64,000 bases of DNA from Archangiaceae bacterium (GTDB lineage Bacteria > Myxococcota > Myxococcia > Myxococcales > Myxococcaceae), in NCBI GenBank assembly GCA_016714225.1, contig JADJNS010000035.1, positions 1 through 64,000 on the forward strand. The letters run 5' to 3'. Positions 37,779 to 47,407 of this stretch are shown here, in pieces. Position numbers and translations under genes: made by a program. Each line of letters begins with the position of its first letter. Position 1 is the stretch's first letter. The notes below the pieces were generated by a model. That model saw only the letters and a program-made list of their open reading frames with translations. It was not told the DNA's origin and made no database searches.

Positions 37779-39925
37779 GTGGACGACCCCCTCATTCGCG
37801 GGCGCTCGCTGCGCGAGTGGCTGGGCGCGAAGCGGCGCTCGTTCGACGAGGTGCTGACGGTGATGCTCGAGGCGGGGCGCGACCTCGAGGCGGGCCACGC
37901 CGCGGGCCGGGTGCACTGCGACTTCCAGCCCGAGAGCGTGCGGGTGGGCGACGACGGGCGGGTGGTGGTCACCTCGCGCGACGCGGGCGAGAGCGCGAGC
38001 GCCACGCCCCTCTACCTGGCCCCCGAGCAGCTCGCCGCCGAGCCCACCAGCGCGCTCACCGATCAGTTCGCGTTCGGCGTGGTGCTGTACGAGGCGCTGT
38101 ACGGGCAGCACCCCTTCCTGGGCGCGGTCGACGGCGCGCAGGTGAGCCCGGCCGAGATCGGCACCGAGGTGATGAAGGGCGAGGTGAAGCCGCCGCCTTC
38201 AGGCAGCGACGCGCCGCCGGGCGTGACGCCGATCATCGAGCGCCTGCTGCAATACGACGAGGTCGACCGCTACCCCTCGATGCGCGAGGCGATTGCCGCG
38301 CTCGAGGCCTTGCGGCCACGCCGGCCGAAGCGGTGGGTGCTCGTCGGCGCCGGGCTGGTGCTGGTGGTGGTGGGCGGCGCCGCGGTGCCCGCCTGGCGGT
38401 ACACCCACCGCGAAGAGCGGGTCTCGCTGCGCTCGGCGGTGCCCGGCGCGGCCCGGGCCTTCGACGACGGCGTGGCGGTGTGGAAGACCGGCTCGACCGA
38501 ACCGGCGCGGCGCAAGCTGCGGCAGGCGCTGCAGCGCGACCCCGACTTCGCGCTCGCCTGGCTGTACCTGGCCCTGCTCGAGCCCGACCCGGCGCTGCGC
38601 CGCGAGGCACTCCTTGAGGCTTCGCTGCACCCGGTACAGCTGGGCGACACCGACACCGCGCTGCTCGCGGCGCTGGCGCCGAGGCCCGACCTGCCCGCCT
38701 CGAGCGCCGCCGTCGACCAGGCGCTGGCCCGGCGACCGGGTGACGGGCGGCTGTTGCTGCTGCGCGGCCGCCTTCGCGCGCTGCGCGACGACGCGCAAGG
38801 GGCCCGCGCCGACCTCGACGCGCTCGAGAGAGACCCCGAGCTGTTCGCGGTGGGCGCCGCCGAGCGGGCCCGCTTCGAGCGGGAGCGGCGCACCGACGTG
38901 AACGCGGCGCTGGCGGCCACCGAGCACTGCCTCGAGGTGGCGCCCCGCTCGACCGACTGCCTCGAGCACCACACCTGGCTGGTGGGCAACGCCGGCGAGT
39001 GCGCGACGCTCGCCCGCGAGGCGCGGGAGTGGGCCCAACTCGACCCCGAAGAGCCGCGGGCCTGGCAGCTGCTCGCCGACGCGCTGTTCGCCAGCGGTGA
39101 AGGCTGGGCGCCGGTCGACGAGGCGCTCGCGGCCCGCCAGGCGCGGCCGGGGGGAGACCGGCGTGCGCAGCGCCAGAGCGAGCTCTCGGCGCTCGCCGCG
39201 CGCGGAGACCTCGCCGGCGCGCGGCGCGAGGCGCAGGCCGACCTCGACGCGCTGGCGCTGCAGGCGAGCCCGCTCGAGCAGCTCGAGGTCTCTTTGCGCC
39301 TGCTCTCGGTGCTCGAGGCCGTCGGCGACCGCGAGGCGTCGGTGGCGCTGGCGAGGCAGGTGCTCGACCGCGCCCGGGAGTGGAAGGCCGAGCGCCCGCA
39401 CCAGCTCGCCGCCACCCTGCGCTTCGCCTACTCGCTCTACCACGACGGAGCGTTGTCACCCGACGAGCTCGGCCCGCAGCGCGACCGGTGGCTCCCGCCC
39501 CACGGCAAGCAGCCCGCCTTCGACGATTGGCTGCTCGGCTTCGGCGCGGGGTGCGCTCGAAAGAGCTGGCCGCGCTCGCGCTCGAGAAGCTGCCCGAGTA
39601 CGGCGCGCCGCCCCGGCCGGGCCTGATGCGCGCGGGCGATGACCTGGCACTGGGCGCGGTCTACGCGCTGGGCGAGCGGCCCGAGCAGGCGCTGCCCTAC
39701 CTGCGCAGCGTGACCCGCTCGTGCTTCGCGCTCGACGACCCGTTCGTCTACGTGACCGCGCTCGACCTCGAGGGCGAAGCGCTGGCGGCCAGGGGCGACC
39801 TCGCCGGAGCCCGCGCCGCGTGGCAGCGCATCGTCGAGCTGTGGGGCAAGGCGCAGCCCCCGTCGGTGCGGGCGCAGGCCGCGGCGGCCCGGCTCGAGGC
39901 GCTGGGCTTCGAAGCGAAGCCCTGA
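37779..39925 (+). CDS. pseudokinase half-domain, membrane segment and TPR region
   Basis: The start is GTG at 37779, 50 bases after the protease gene. Residues 1-180 match only the C-lobe of bacterial Ser/Thr kinases: GRSLREWLGAKRRSFDEVL is the hinge and helix D, VHCDFQPESV replaces HRDLKPEN, no DFG is present, and PLYLAPEQLAAEPTSALTDQ is the activation-loop end. The ATP-binding N-lobe is absent, and the catalytic-loop Lys and Asn are Gln and Ser. A single membrane helix lies at about 184-205 (WVLVGAGLVLVVVGGAAVPA), then some 500 residues of Ala/Leu-rich helical pairs of TPR type. One missing G near 39551 must be corrected; total about 715. Probably a non-catalytic scaffold or receptor. Confidence 0.7.
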
Positions 39926-39960
39926 AAGCCCTTCGCGCGCCTGCTAAAACGCTGGCCGCG

Positions 39961-41376
39961 ATGACCTACCTGACCGAGAAGCAGGCGCAGAAGAACGCCT
40001 ACGACACCACCGCTCCCGAGGCGCTGAAGAAGTTCATGACCTCGCAGTGGAAGCCGCGGGCCAAGAAGGTGGTGCCGCTGAAGAACGCCGCGGTTCACGC
40101 CGCGCGCCGCGCGCAGCTCTCGAAGCTGTTCGAGGGTCAGGCGCTGCTCATTCCCACCGGGCACGAGAAGATTCGCGCCAACGACACGGTGTACCGCTTT
40201 CGCCCCGGGTCCGACTTCTTCTGGCTGACCGGCAACCTCGAGCCCGACTGCGTGCTGTTGATGCAGCCCCTGGCCCGGGGCGGGCACCGCGCGGTGCTGT
40301 TCGTCGAGCCGAACCCGGGCAAGAGCGACGAGACGTTCTTCACCGATCGCAAGAAGGGCGAGCTGTGGGTGGGCCCGCGGCTCGGCGTCGACGAGAGCCG
40401 GGTGCGCTTCGGCGTCGACGAGGCGCGGCCGCTGTCGGCGCTGGCCGGCGCGGTGAAGGGCGCGCTGGTGCTGCGCGGGCTGTCAGCAGACCTCGAGGCG
40501 CTGGCGAAAGAGGCGAGCCCGCGCGACGCAGAGCTCGCCACCCAGCTCGCCGAGCTGCGCCTGTACAAAGACCCCGTCGAGGTCGCCGAGCTGAAGAAGG
40601 CGATCGACTCGACCCAGCGCGGCTTCGAAGACGTGATCCGGGGCCTCAAGCGCTTCGACTCCGAGCGCGAGGTCGAGGGCACGTTCTTTCTGCGCGCCCG
40701 CACCGAGGGGCACGACGTGGGCTACGGCACCATCGCCGCCAGCGGCCAGCACGCCTGCACCCTGCACTGGACGCACAACGACGGGAAGCTCGAGAAGAGC
40801 GACCTGTTGCTGCTCGACGCCGGCGTCGAGGGCCACTCGCTCTACACCGCCGACATCACCCGCACGCTGCCCATCTCGGGCCGCTTCAGCCGCGCGCAGC
40901 GCGAGGTCTACGAGCTGGTGCACCGCGCGCAGGCGGCGGCGTTCACCGGGGTGAAGCCTGGCAACGACTTCATGGAGCCCAACCGCCGCGCCATGCGCGT
41001 GCTCACCCGGGGCCTGGTCGAGCTGGGCATCTTGAAGTGCACCGTGGGTGAGGCGCTCGACGAGCAGCACCTGTTCTACAAGCGCTACACGCTGCACAAC
41101 GTCAGCCACATGCTCGGCCTCGACGTGCACGACTGCGCCAAGGCGCGCCAAGAATCGTACAAGCTGGGCAAGCTGAAGCCCGGCATGGTGCTGACCGTCG
41201 AGCCCGGCCTCTATTTCCAGGACGATGATCTCACCGTGCCGGCGAAGTACCGCGGCATCGGCGTGCGCATCGAAGACGACGTGCTGGTCACCGCCAAGGG
41301 CATGCTCAACCTCTCGAGGTCGATTCCGTCGCAGGCCGACGACGTCGAGCGGTGGATGAAGCGGGTCGGCCGCTAG
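39961..41376 (+). CDS. pepP: Xaa-Pro aminopeptidase (aminopeptidase P, M24)
   Basis: ATG at 39961; 471 residues, the usual length. The N-terminal AMP_N domain (ALLIPTGHEKIRANDTVYRF, DFFWLTG) is followed by the pita-bread metallopeptidase with all five metal ligands: LLLLDAGVEG (Asp), YTADITRTLP (Asp), HNVSHMLGLDVHD (His), MVLTVEPGLYF (Glu) and GVRIEDDVLV (Glu). It removes an N-terminal residue ahead of proline. No signal peptide, so cytosolic. It ends four bases into the convergent DUF2914 gene. Confidence 0.93.
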   Translation: MTYLTEKQAQKNAYDTTAPEALKKFMTSQWKPRAKKVVPLKNAAVHAARRAQLSKLFEGQALLIPTGHEKIRANDTVYRFRPGSDFFWLTGNLEPDCVLLMQPLARGGHRAVLFVEPNPGKSDETFFTDRKKGELWVGPRLGVDESRVRFGVDEARPLSALAGAVKGALVLRGLSADLEALAKEASPRDAELATQLAELRLYKDPVEVAELKKAIDSTQRGFEDVIRGLKRFDSEREVEGTFFLRARTEGHDVGYGTIAASGQHACTLHWTHNDGKLEKSDLLLLDAGVEGHSLYTADITRTLPISGRFSRAQREVYELVHRAQAAAFTGVKPGNDFMEPNRRAMRVLTRGLVELGILKCTVGEALDEQHLFYKRYTLHNVSHMLGLDVHDCAKARQESYKLGKLKPGMVLTVEPGLYFQDDDLTVPAKYRGIGVRIEDDVLVTAKGMLNLSRSIPSQADDVERWMKRVGR

Positions 41377-42539
41377 TTGATGACCAGGCTCTGCACGACC
41401 GGCTCGGTGGTGGTGTCTTTCACCGCTTCGAACGTCTTGCGGCCGATCTCCCGGTCGTCGCTCGAGCGCACGATCACCCGGTACTCACCCGGCCCCGACA
41501 GCGTGGTGTACGCGAAGGTTCGAAAGCCCTCGTCGCGCCCCTGCTGCCCCTTGCCCAGCGCGGTCTTGTAGGTGCCGCGCGAGACCCAGCCGCGGCGCGG
41601 GTCGTCGTACTCCCAGTTGAAGCTCAAGGTGTCGTTGAAGCCGCGCGGCGCGAACACCGAGATGAACGCGAAGGCCCGCACCTTCTGCCCCTCGGGCGGC
41701 TCGCGGTAGACGAACTCGGTGCCGTCGCGGCGCCAGAACGCGGTGGGGGTGTAGGCGCACTGAAACTCGAGCCCCTCGCGCCCCTCTCGGCTGCGGGTCA
41801 CGTCAGAGAAGATGCCGATGTACTTGAGCGACAGCGGCACCGGCGGCACCACCTTGAGGAAATAGAGGCCCAGCAGCAGCACCTGCACCGCGAGCCCGGG
41901 GAGCACCGCGCGGCGAAAGGTCCAGTTCGGGTCGTGGGTGATGCGGGCGTACGCGCGCCACATCGCCACGGTGATGGCGGTGCCGAAGATCACCGCGGTG
42001 ACGAACAACAGCCAGTGCAGGTACCCCAGGGCGATGGGCAGCAGGTACGCCATGTACGAGGTGCTGGCGAACGAGAGCAGCGCCACCCGCACCACCGGCC
42101 CGCGCTTTCTGAAGCGCGGCAGCTCGTTGACGATCATCACCGCCATCAGCGCGCTGATGAACATGAAGGCCCACAGCCCGCTCGAGGCCTTGAAGTAGAA
42201 GACCATGAACGCGTTGAGCAGCGTGCCGAGAAAGAAGTGCATCACCCACAGGCGCACCGAGGCGATGCGGCCCAGCACCTTGCCGGTGGGCTCTCTGCCC
42301 GAGACGTAGATGCGGTGATCCCACGCGATCAGGCCGAAGGTGAGCACCAGGTAGAGCGCCTGGTGAATCAGCAGCGCCACGTTGTCGATGCGGTGCAGCA
42401 GCACCGCGTCGAAGGCGAAGCCGGCCATGAAGAAGGCCACCTCGAACGCGACGTGGTGCTTCTCTTTGAACGCCTTGAAGCGCTTGCTGAGCGTCATCGA
42501 CCCGGTGTCGTGTGAAGACTGCGCCGCGGCGGTAGTCAC
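41373..42539 (-). CDS. DUF2914-type polytopic membrane protein
   Basis: Up to 388 residues (GTG at 42537-42539; an ATG at 42495-42497 is the alternative). The first 230 residues hold about seven hydrophobic segments (FEVAFFMAGFAFDAVLL, LIHQALYLVLTFGLIAW, AFMFISALMAVMIV, LLFVTAVIFGTAITVA and others). The C-terminal soluble domain (GWVSRGTYKTALGKG, GFRTFAYTTLSGPGEYRVIV, IGRKTFEAV) fits DUF2914, a beta-sandwich with conserved GxRT and PGxW/YRV motifs. Function unknown. It starts 11 bases after the glutaredoxin stop, so the two may share a transcript. Confidence 0.7.
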   Translation of the reverse strand: MTTAAAQSSHDTGSMTLSKRFKAFKEKHHVAFEVAFFMAGFAFDAVLLHRIDNVALLIHQALYLVLTFGLIAWDHRIYVSGREPTGKVLGRIASVRLWVMHFFLGTLLNAFMVFYFKASSGLWAFMFISALMAVMIVNELPRFRKRGPVVRVALLSFASTSYMAYLLPIALGYLHWLLFVTAVIFGTAITVAMWRAYARITHDPNWTFRRAVLPGLAVQVLLLGLYFLKVVPPVPLSLKYIGIFSDVTRSREGREGLEFQCAYTPTAFWRRDGTEFVYREPPEGQKVRAFAFISVFAPRGFNDTLSFNWEYDDPRRGWVSRGTYKTALGKGQQGRDEGFRTFAYTTLSGPGEYRVIVRSSDDREIGRKTFEAVKDTTTEPVVQSLVIN

Positions 42540-42550
42540 GGGCGAGAAGG

Positions 42551-42859
42551 TCAGCCGTTCACGAGGCTCTGCAGCTCTCCGCGCTCGGCCAGATCGGTGA
42601 CGATGTCGCTGCCGCCGACGAACTTACCGTTGATGTACACCTGCGGAATCGTCGGCCAGTTGGAGTACTCCTTGATGCCGTCGCGCACTCCGGGCTCGGT
42701 CAGCACGTCGACGGTGTGCACCTTGCCCAGCGGCTTGAGCAGGCCCAGCGCCTTGGCCGAGAAGCCGCAGGCGGGAAACAGGGCGTTGCCCTTCATGTAG
42801 AGGACGATCTTGTTTTCGCGGATCTCTTTGTCGAAGCGCTCTTTGAGCTCGGGAGTCAT
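42551..42859 (-). CDS. grxD: monothiol glutaredoxin (Grx4/GrxD)
   Basis: The ATG at 42857-42859 gives 102 residues. IVLYMKGNALFPACGFSAKA contains the CGFS active site and the glutathione/Fe-S binding lysine. IKEYSNWPTIPQVYINGKF and GGSDIVTDL are the remaining glutathione-binding motifs. CGFS glutaredoxins carry and transfer [2Fe-2S] clusters, usually with a BolA partner, which is found 3.7 kb away at 46536-46796. The frame is open far upstream, but that part is antisense to the large Cys-rich gene. Confidence 0.93.
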   Translation of the reverse strand: MTPELKERFDKEIRENKIVLYMKGNALFPACGFSAKALGLLKPLGKVHTVDVLTEPGVRDGIKEYSNWPTIPQVYINGKFVGGSDIVTDLAERGELQSLVNG

Positions 42860-42898
42860 GGCGCCGCCGAACCTAGCGCTGAGCGATACTCGAGCGCC

Positions 42899-45800
42899 AT
42901 GCGCCAGCTCGTCAGTTTGTTGTGCCTGGGCTGCGCCTGCAGCAGCCCCACGGCTCGTGCGCTGGCCGAGAAGGTGGGCCAGGCGCTGGGCACCCAGCAG
43001 GTGCTGCCCGAGGTCGAGCCGAACGGAGCCACCGCCGCCGCCCTGGTGCTGCCCGGCCACGACGCGGTGGTGCGCGGCAACGTGAAGCCGGTGGCCGACA
43101 CCGACTACTACCGGTTCACCGCGGCAGTCGGAGATCGGGTGTTCGCGGCGACGGTGACCAGCGGCTCGAGCGCGAACGGCCTCAACGACACCGTGCTCGA
43201 GCTGGTCGCCAGCGACGGCACCACCGTGCTCGAGCGCGACGACGACGACGGCTCTTTCGCCGACCGGGCCTCGAGCCTGGCGGGGTGCCTGATTCCGGCC
43301 GCGGGCGACTACTTCCTTCGGGTCAGCGCGGTGGCGCAGGTGCGGCCGTACGATCTGCACTTTCACCTGCAGCGCGGCGCGCCGGTGAACGAGGTCGAGC
43401 CGAACGAGGGGGGCCAGCCGCTCGCGGGGCAGGGGCTGGTGAACGGCGCGCTCGCGAGCGTCAGCGACGTCGACACCTTCGCGGTGAGCGTCAACGCCGG
43501 CGACACGGTCTTCGCCAGCCTCGACCTCGACCCCGAGCGCGACGGCAGCGACTGGGCGGCGCGGCTCTCGCTGCGCCCCACCGGCGCCGGCGGCGGGTGG
43601 CTGGCGAGCGGCTCGACCGGCCCGGGGCCCCATTCCCTCGCCAACTTCCTCACCGTGAAGAAGGCCGGCACCGTGCTGGTCTCGGTCGACGCCGAGGCGA
43701 CCGGCTTCGGCAACTACACCCTGGGCGTGAGCATTCACCCCGCGACGGCGGCCAGCGGCCAGTGCAGCACCTTCGCGAGCACCGCGCCGCTCTCGTTTTC
43801 CCCGGGCAACACCGTCACCTCGAGCATCGTGGTGCCGACGGCCCTCACCGTCGCCGACGTCGACGTGGGCCTGTCGATCACCCACCGCAGCCTTCAAGAC
43901 CTGCGCGTCGCGCTGACGGCGCCGGGCGGCAACGTGGTCGGCCCGCTCGGCGGTCTGTCGTCGACCACCCCCAGCACCGACTTCGCGTTCGACGAGCAGG
44001 CCGCGCTGCTGCCGGTGCGAGACGGCGTGGTGAGCCAGCCCAACCCGGCCAGCCGGCTCCACTGGCTCGACGGGCAGCCTGGCGCGGGCACGTGGTCGCT
44101 GTCGCTCGCGAACGACTCCACCTTCTCGGGCACGCTCGACGCCTGGGCGCTGACCCTGTGCGCGCGCCCCGCCTTCGTCTGCCCCGGCGGCGCAGCGGCG
44201 CAGCCCGTCGCCCGCTACGACTTCGAGGCCGGCGCGCAGGGGTGGTCGCACAGCGGCACGCTCGACAGCTGGGCGCTCGGCTTCCCTGGCGCGGGGCCGA
44301 TCGCCAGCTGCGGCTCGGGCTCGAGCTGCTGGAAGACGAACCTCACCGGCAACTACCCGGCGAGCTCGAGCGCCGACCTCGTCTCGCCGCCCATCGCGCT
44401 GCCTGCGACCGGCACGGCGCGGGTCACCTGGTCGATGAAGTACCAGCTCGAGTCCGACGACTTCGATCACGCGCGCGTGGTGGTGCGAGAACAGGGCGGC
44501 GGCAACGCCCGCACCGTGTGGGAGTGGCACGACGCCACCATGACCGGGCAGAGCGCGGGCTGGGCCACCTTCGCCGCCGACCTGAGCGGCTACGCCGGCA
44601 AGACGGTCGAGCTGGTGTTCGTGCTCGACGCCGACGCGGTGAACCAGCTCGCGGGCCTCGCGGTCGACGACGTGGCGTTCACTGCGTGCCCGCCGTCGCC
44701 CTGTGGCAACGGCGCCCTCGACACCGGCGAGCAGTGCGATCTCGGCGCGCTCAACGGCCAGCGGGGCGCCTGCTGCGCGGTCACCTGCCAATTCGTCGGT
44801 GCGGGCACCTCCTGCCGAAGCGCCGCCGGCGCCTGCGACCTCGCCGAGAGCTGCACCGGCGCGAGCCCCACCTGCCCGGCCGATGGCCTGCAGCCCAACG
44901 GCAGCACCTGCGACGACGGCAACCCGTGCACCAGCGCCGACGCGTGCCAGGCGGGCGCGTGCAGCGGCGCCGCGGTGGGCTGCGCTGCGCCCGACGGGTG
45001 CCACTTCGCCGGCACCTGCTCACCGGCGACCGGCTGCGCGTACCCGGCCAGGCCCGACGGCTCACTGTGCGACGACACGAACGCCTGCACCGCCACCGAC
45101 ACCTGCCAGGCGGGCGCCTGCCAGGGCGGCTCGCCGAAGACCTGCGCCGCGGCAGACGCGTGTCACGTGGCCGGGGTCTGCGCGCCCGCCACCGGCCTGT
45201 GCAGCAGCCCGCCGGCGAGCGACGGCACGCTGTGCGACGACTCGGACCCGTGCACCCAGCGCGACGCCTGCACGGCGGGCACCTGCGCCGGGCTGCCCAT
45301 CAGCTGCACCGCGCTCGACACCTGCCACGCGCCGGGCACCTGCGACCCCTCGAACGGAGTCTGCTCGCAGCCGGTGAAGGCCGACGGGGCCGCCTGCGAC
45401 GACGGCGACGCGTGCACCACCGCCGACACCTGCTCGGGTGGCGCCTGCCTGCCCGGCCCCGAGAAGGGCTGCACCGCGCTCGACAGCTGCCACCTGGCCG
45501 GAACCTGCGACCCGCTCACCGGCGGCTGCTCGAGCCCGGCCAAGGGCGACGGCGCGGGCTGCAACGACGCGAACGCCTGCACCCGCGGCGACGTCTGCAT
45601 GAGCGGGGTGTGCGTAGGCGGCGCTCCCCTGCTCTGCCCTGCGCGCGACGACTGCCACCTGGCGGGCGCGTGCGACCAAAGCTCGGGCAGCTGCCTCGAG
45701 GTGCCCAGGGCCGACGGCAGCGCGTGTGACGGCGGCACCTGCCGGGCCGGCGCCTGCGCGACGGGTGGAGCCGGAGGCGGCGCCGGGGCGGCGCGGGAGG

Positions 45801-45993
45801 CGGCAGCAGCGGCGGTGGCGCTGCCCTCTCCGACGCCGGCGCGACCGGGGGCGGAGCCGGCGGGGGCCCGAGCGTGGCCTCGTCGGGGTGCGCGTGCGGC
45901 GCGGGCCCGCTCGAGCCTGGCCTGGCGCTGCTGCTCGGTGCGTTGCTCCGTGCGCGGCGAAGGGGCCTCGGGCTAGCGTCGCGCCGCCCATGA
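42899..45993 (+). CDS. large Cys-rich surface protein with MYXO-CTERM-like tail
   Basis: ATG at 42899, only 39 bases from the divergent grxD start. Secretion signal (MRQLVSLLCLGCACSS, possibly lipoprotein), then two pre-peptidase-C-like domains (EVEPNGATAAALVLPG; NEVEPNEGGQPLAGQG), a proprotein-convertase-like P domain (VDVGLSITHRSLQDLRVALT), a jelly-roll segment (about 435-590), CGNGALDTGEQCD (DUF4215-like), then five or more 53-55-residue disintegrin-like Cys repeats. A shift near 45787 restores GGSSGGG, SSGCACGAGPLEPGLALLLG and RARRRG, which is a MYXO-CTERM sorting signal, and a stop overlapping the next ATG. No protease domain is seen. Probable surface adhesin or binding protein. Confidence 0.75.
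44909..45740 (+). repeat. tandem Cys-rich protein repeats (about 160 bp units)
   Basis: Five copies of the start motif CDDxxxCT (CNDANACT in the last) begin at 44909, 45068, 45233, 45395 and 45560, spaced 159-165 bases. Each unit has about eight Cys with a C...DxCHxAGxC core. The units are diverged, so this is an old expansion. Confidence 0.85.
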
Positions 45994-46532
45994 ACCGACC
46001 CCTCGTCGCCGCGATGCTGCTCGCCCTGGCCGCCTGCGGCCCCTACCGCTACGTGCGCAAGGCCGAGCCCAACCCGATGGCCGGCCAGAAGGTCATCATG
46101 ATGAGCTCGCTGCTCTTCGGCTCGGCCGAGGTCGACGGCATGCCCGAGTCGGCGTGGATCATGGGCCAGAACGACGGGTGGAAGCAGGAGTGGCCCGCCG
46201 ACCAGCTGCGCGCAGCCGGCGAGTTCGCGCGTGAGCTCAAGGCGAAGCTGGCCGCGCGCGGCATCAAGGCCAACCCGCAGGCCAACCCCGAGGGCGCCAC
46301 GCTCACCTTGCGGCCCTCGGTCACTTCGCTGAAGACCGGCGGCTGGCGGCCCACCATTCTCGAGGTCTCGGTGCAGCTGGTCGACGCCAGCGGCGCGCCG
46401 CTCGAAGAGATCTCGACCAAGGTGAAGGTCGACAGCACCTTCAACAAGTTCGAAGACCGGCTCGATCAGGCGGCGCTGCTCACCGCCGGCATCGTGGCCG
46501 ACTGGCTCGCCGCGCGCAGCACCGAGGGCTGA
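45990..46532 (+). CDS. lipoprotein of unknown function
   Basis: ATG at 45990 overlaps the corrected stop of the large surface protein (ATGA); 180 residues. MNRPLVAAMLLALAACG is a lipoprotein signal with lipobox LALAAC, leaving Gly-Pro-Tyr after the lipidated Cys. The mature part has an alternating beta/alpha pattern (GATLTLRPSVTSLKTGGW, ILEVSVQLVDASGAPLEEIS), reminiscent of small periplasmic proteins that assist surface assembly. I do not recognise the family. Coupling to the MYXO-CTERM protein suggests a role in its display. Confidence 0.65.
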   Translation: MNRPLVAAMLLALAACGPYRYVRKAEPNPMAGQKVIMMSSLLFGSAEVDGMPESAWIMGQNDGWKQEWPADQLRAAGEFARELKAKLAARGIKANPQANPEGATLTLRPSVTSLKTGGWRPTILEVSVQLVDASGAPLEEISTKVKVDSTFNKFEDRLDQAALLTAGIVADWLAARSTEG

Positions 46533-46535
46533 GCG

Positions 46536-46796
46536 CTACTTCCTGGCCAACAGCTTCGCCCACTGCTCGGGCGAGTACGTCTTGAGCGCGAGCGCGTGCA
46601 GCTCGCCGGTCTTGAGCAGATCTTGCAGCGGCCCGTAGACCAGCTGGTGCTGCTCGATCAGCGACTTGCCGGCGAAGGCCGCCGCCACCACCCGCGCTTC
46701 GAAATGGTCCGCGGTTCCGGTGGTGTCGCGAATCTCGACCTCGGCGCCGGGCAGCGCCCCTTCGATACGGCGCTTCAAATCGGCCACGTCAGGCAT
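46536..46796 (-). CDS. BolA-family protein
   Basis: This 86-residue protein begins LKRRIEGALPGAEVEIRDTT and has DHFEARVVAAAFAGKSLIEQH, the BolA class II-like core with the conserved His (QHQLVYGPL) that helps bind a [2Fe-2S] cluster shared with CGFS glutaredoxins. It sits directly behind yqgE (TGATG overlap) and 3.7 kb from grxD. Likely role: Fe-S trafficking or redox sensing with GrxD. Confidence 0.9.
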   Translation of the reverse strand: MPDVADLKRRIEGALPGAEVEIRDTTGTADHFEARVVAAAFAGKSLIEQHQLVYGPLQDLLKTGELHALALKTYSPEQWAKLLARK

Positions 46797-47353
46797 CAGT
46801 GAATTCCTCCGCCCGCGACGATCATCGCGGGGTCGACTCCCATGCCCTTGAGCGTCTCTTCCCAGAGCTGGGTGGGGTCACCGTCGAGCGTCGGCTGCGC
46901 GGTGGCCTCGGTGAACAGCCATGCGCCCTGGGCCAGCTCGCGCTCGATCTGCTGCGGGCCCCAGCCGGCGTACCCCAGGCAGAAGCGCACCTTGGCGTCG
47001 AGGCTCACCAGCAGCGGCTCGAGCGCGTCAGAGGTGACGCTCAGGTACAGGCCCGGGCACACCTGGTGCCGCTCGGCGACGCCCAGCGAGTCGTGCAGCA
47101 CGAAGCCGCGGTACGGCTCGACCGGCCCGCCCAGGTACACGAAGTCATCTTCGCGGTGACGGGCCACGCGCAGCTGCTGACCCTTGGCGAGATCTCCCAG
47201 CTTGAGCGGCGCCTGCCGGTTGATCACCAGGCCCATCGAGCCCTCATCGCTGTGCTCGATCATCAACACCACGGTCTTGTGGAAGTTCGGGTCGCCCAGC
47301 TGCGGCATCGCAATGAGGAAGCCCGGTGCAAGACCCTTCACCACCCGAAGCAT
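46796..47353 (-). CDS. YqgE/AlgH family protein
   Basis: The ATG at 47351-47353 (MLRVVKGLAPGFLIAMPQLG) gives 185 residues, normal for the family; an upstream in-frame start exists but breaks the conserved N-terminus. FHKTVVLMIEHSDEGSMGLV, VYLGGPVEP, RFCLGYAGWGPQQIERELAQ and WLF follow the UPF0301 pattern closely. AlgH/YqgE function is poorly defined; structures suggest a redox or ligand-binding role. Shares an operon with the BolA gene. Confidence 0.9.
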   Translation of the reverse strand: MLRVVKGLAPGFLIAMPQLGDPNFHKTVVLMIEHSDEGSMGLVINRQAPLKLGDLAKGQQLRVARHREDDFVYLGGPVEPYRGFVLHDSLGVAERHQVCPGLYLSVTSDALEPLLVSLDAKVRFCLGYAGWGPQQIERELAQGAWLFTEATAQPTLDGDPTQLWEETLKGMGVDPAMIVAGGGIH

Positions 47354-47407
47354 GAGCGTTCGAACGCCTCGAGGCAATACCGAACGTGCGACATGCCCAC
47401 ACGACTT

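Noticed and set aside
36123..38111. 662-residue leftward frame over the protease and pseudokinase genes
   Set aside because: Antisense shadow; the plus strand has the complete catalytic triad and kinase C-lobe.
37779..38350. Calling an active Ser/Thr protein kinase
   Set aside because: The N-lobe, catalytic-loop Lys and Asn, and DFG are all absent.
42860..45004. Leftward open frame upstream of grxD
   Set aside because: Antisense to the large Cys-rich gene; composition is an Arg/Ala/Val shadow, with no family motifs.
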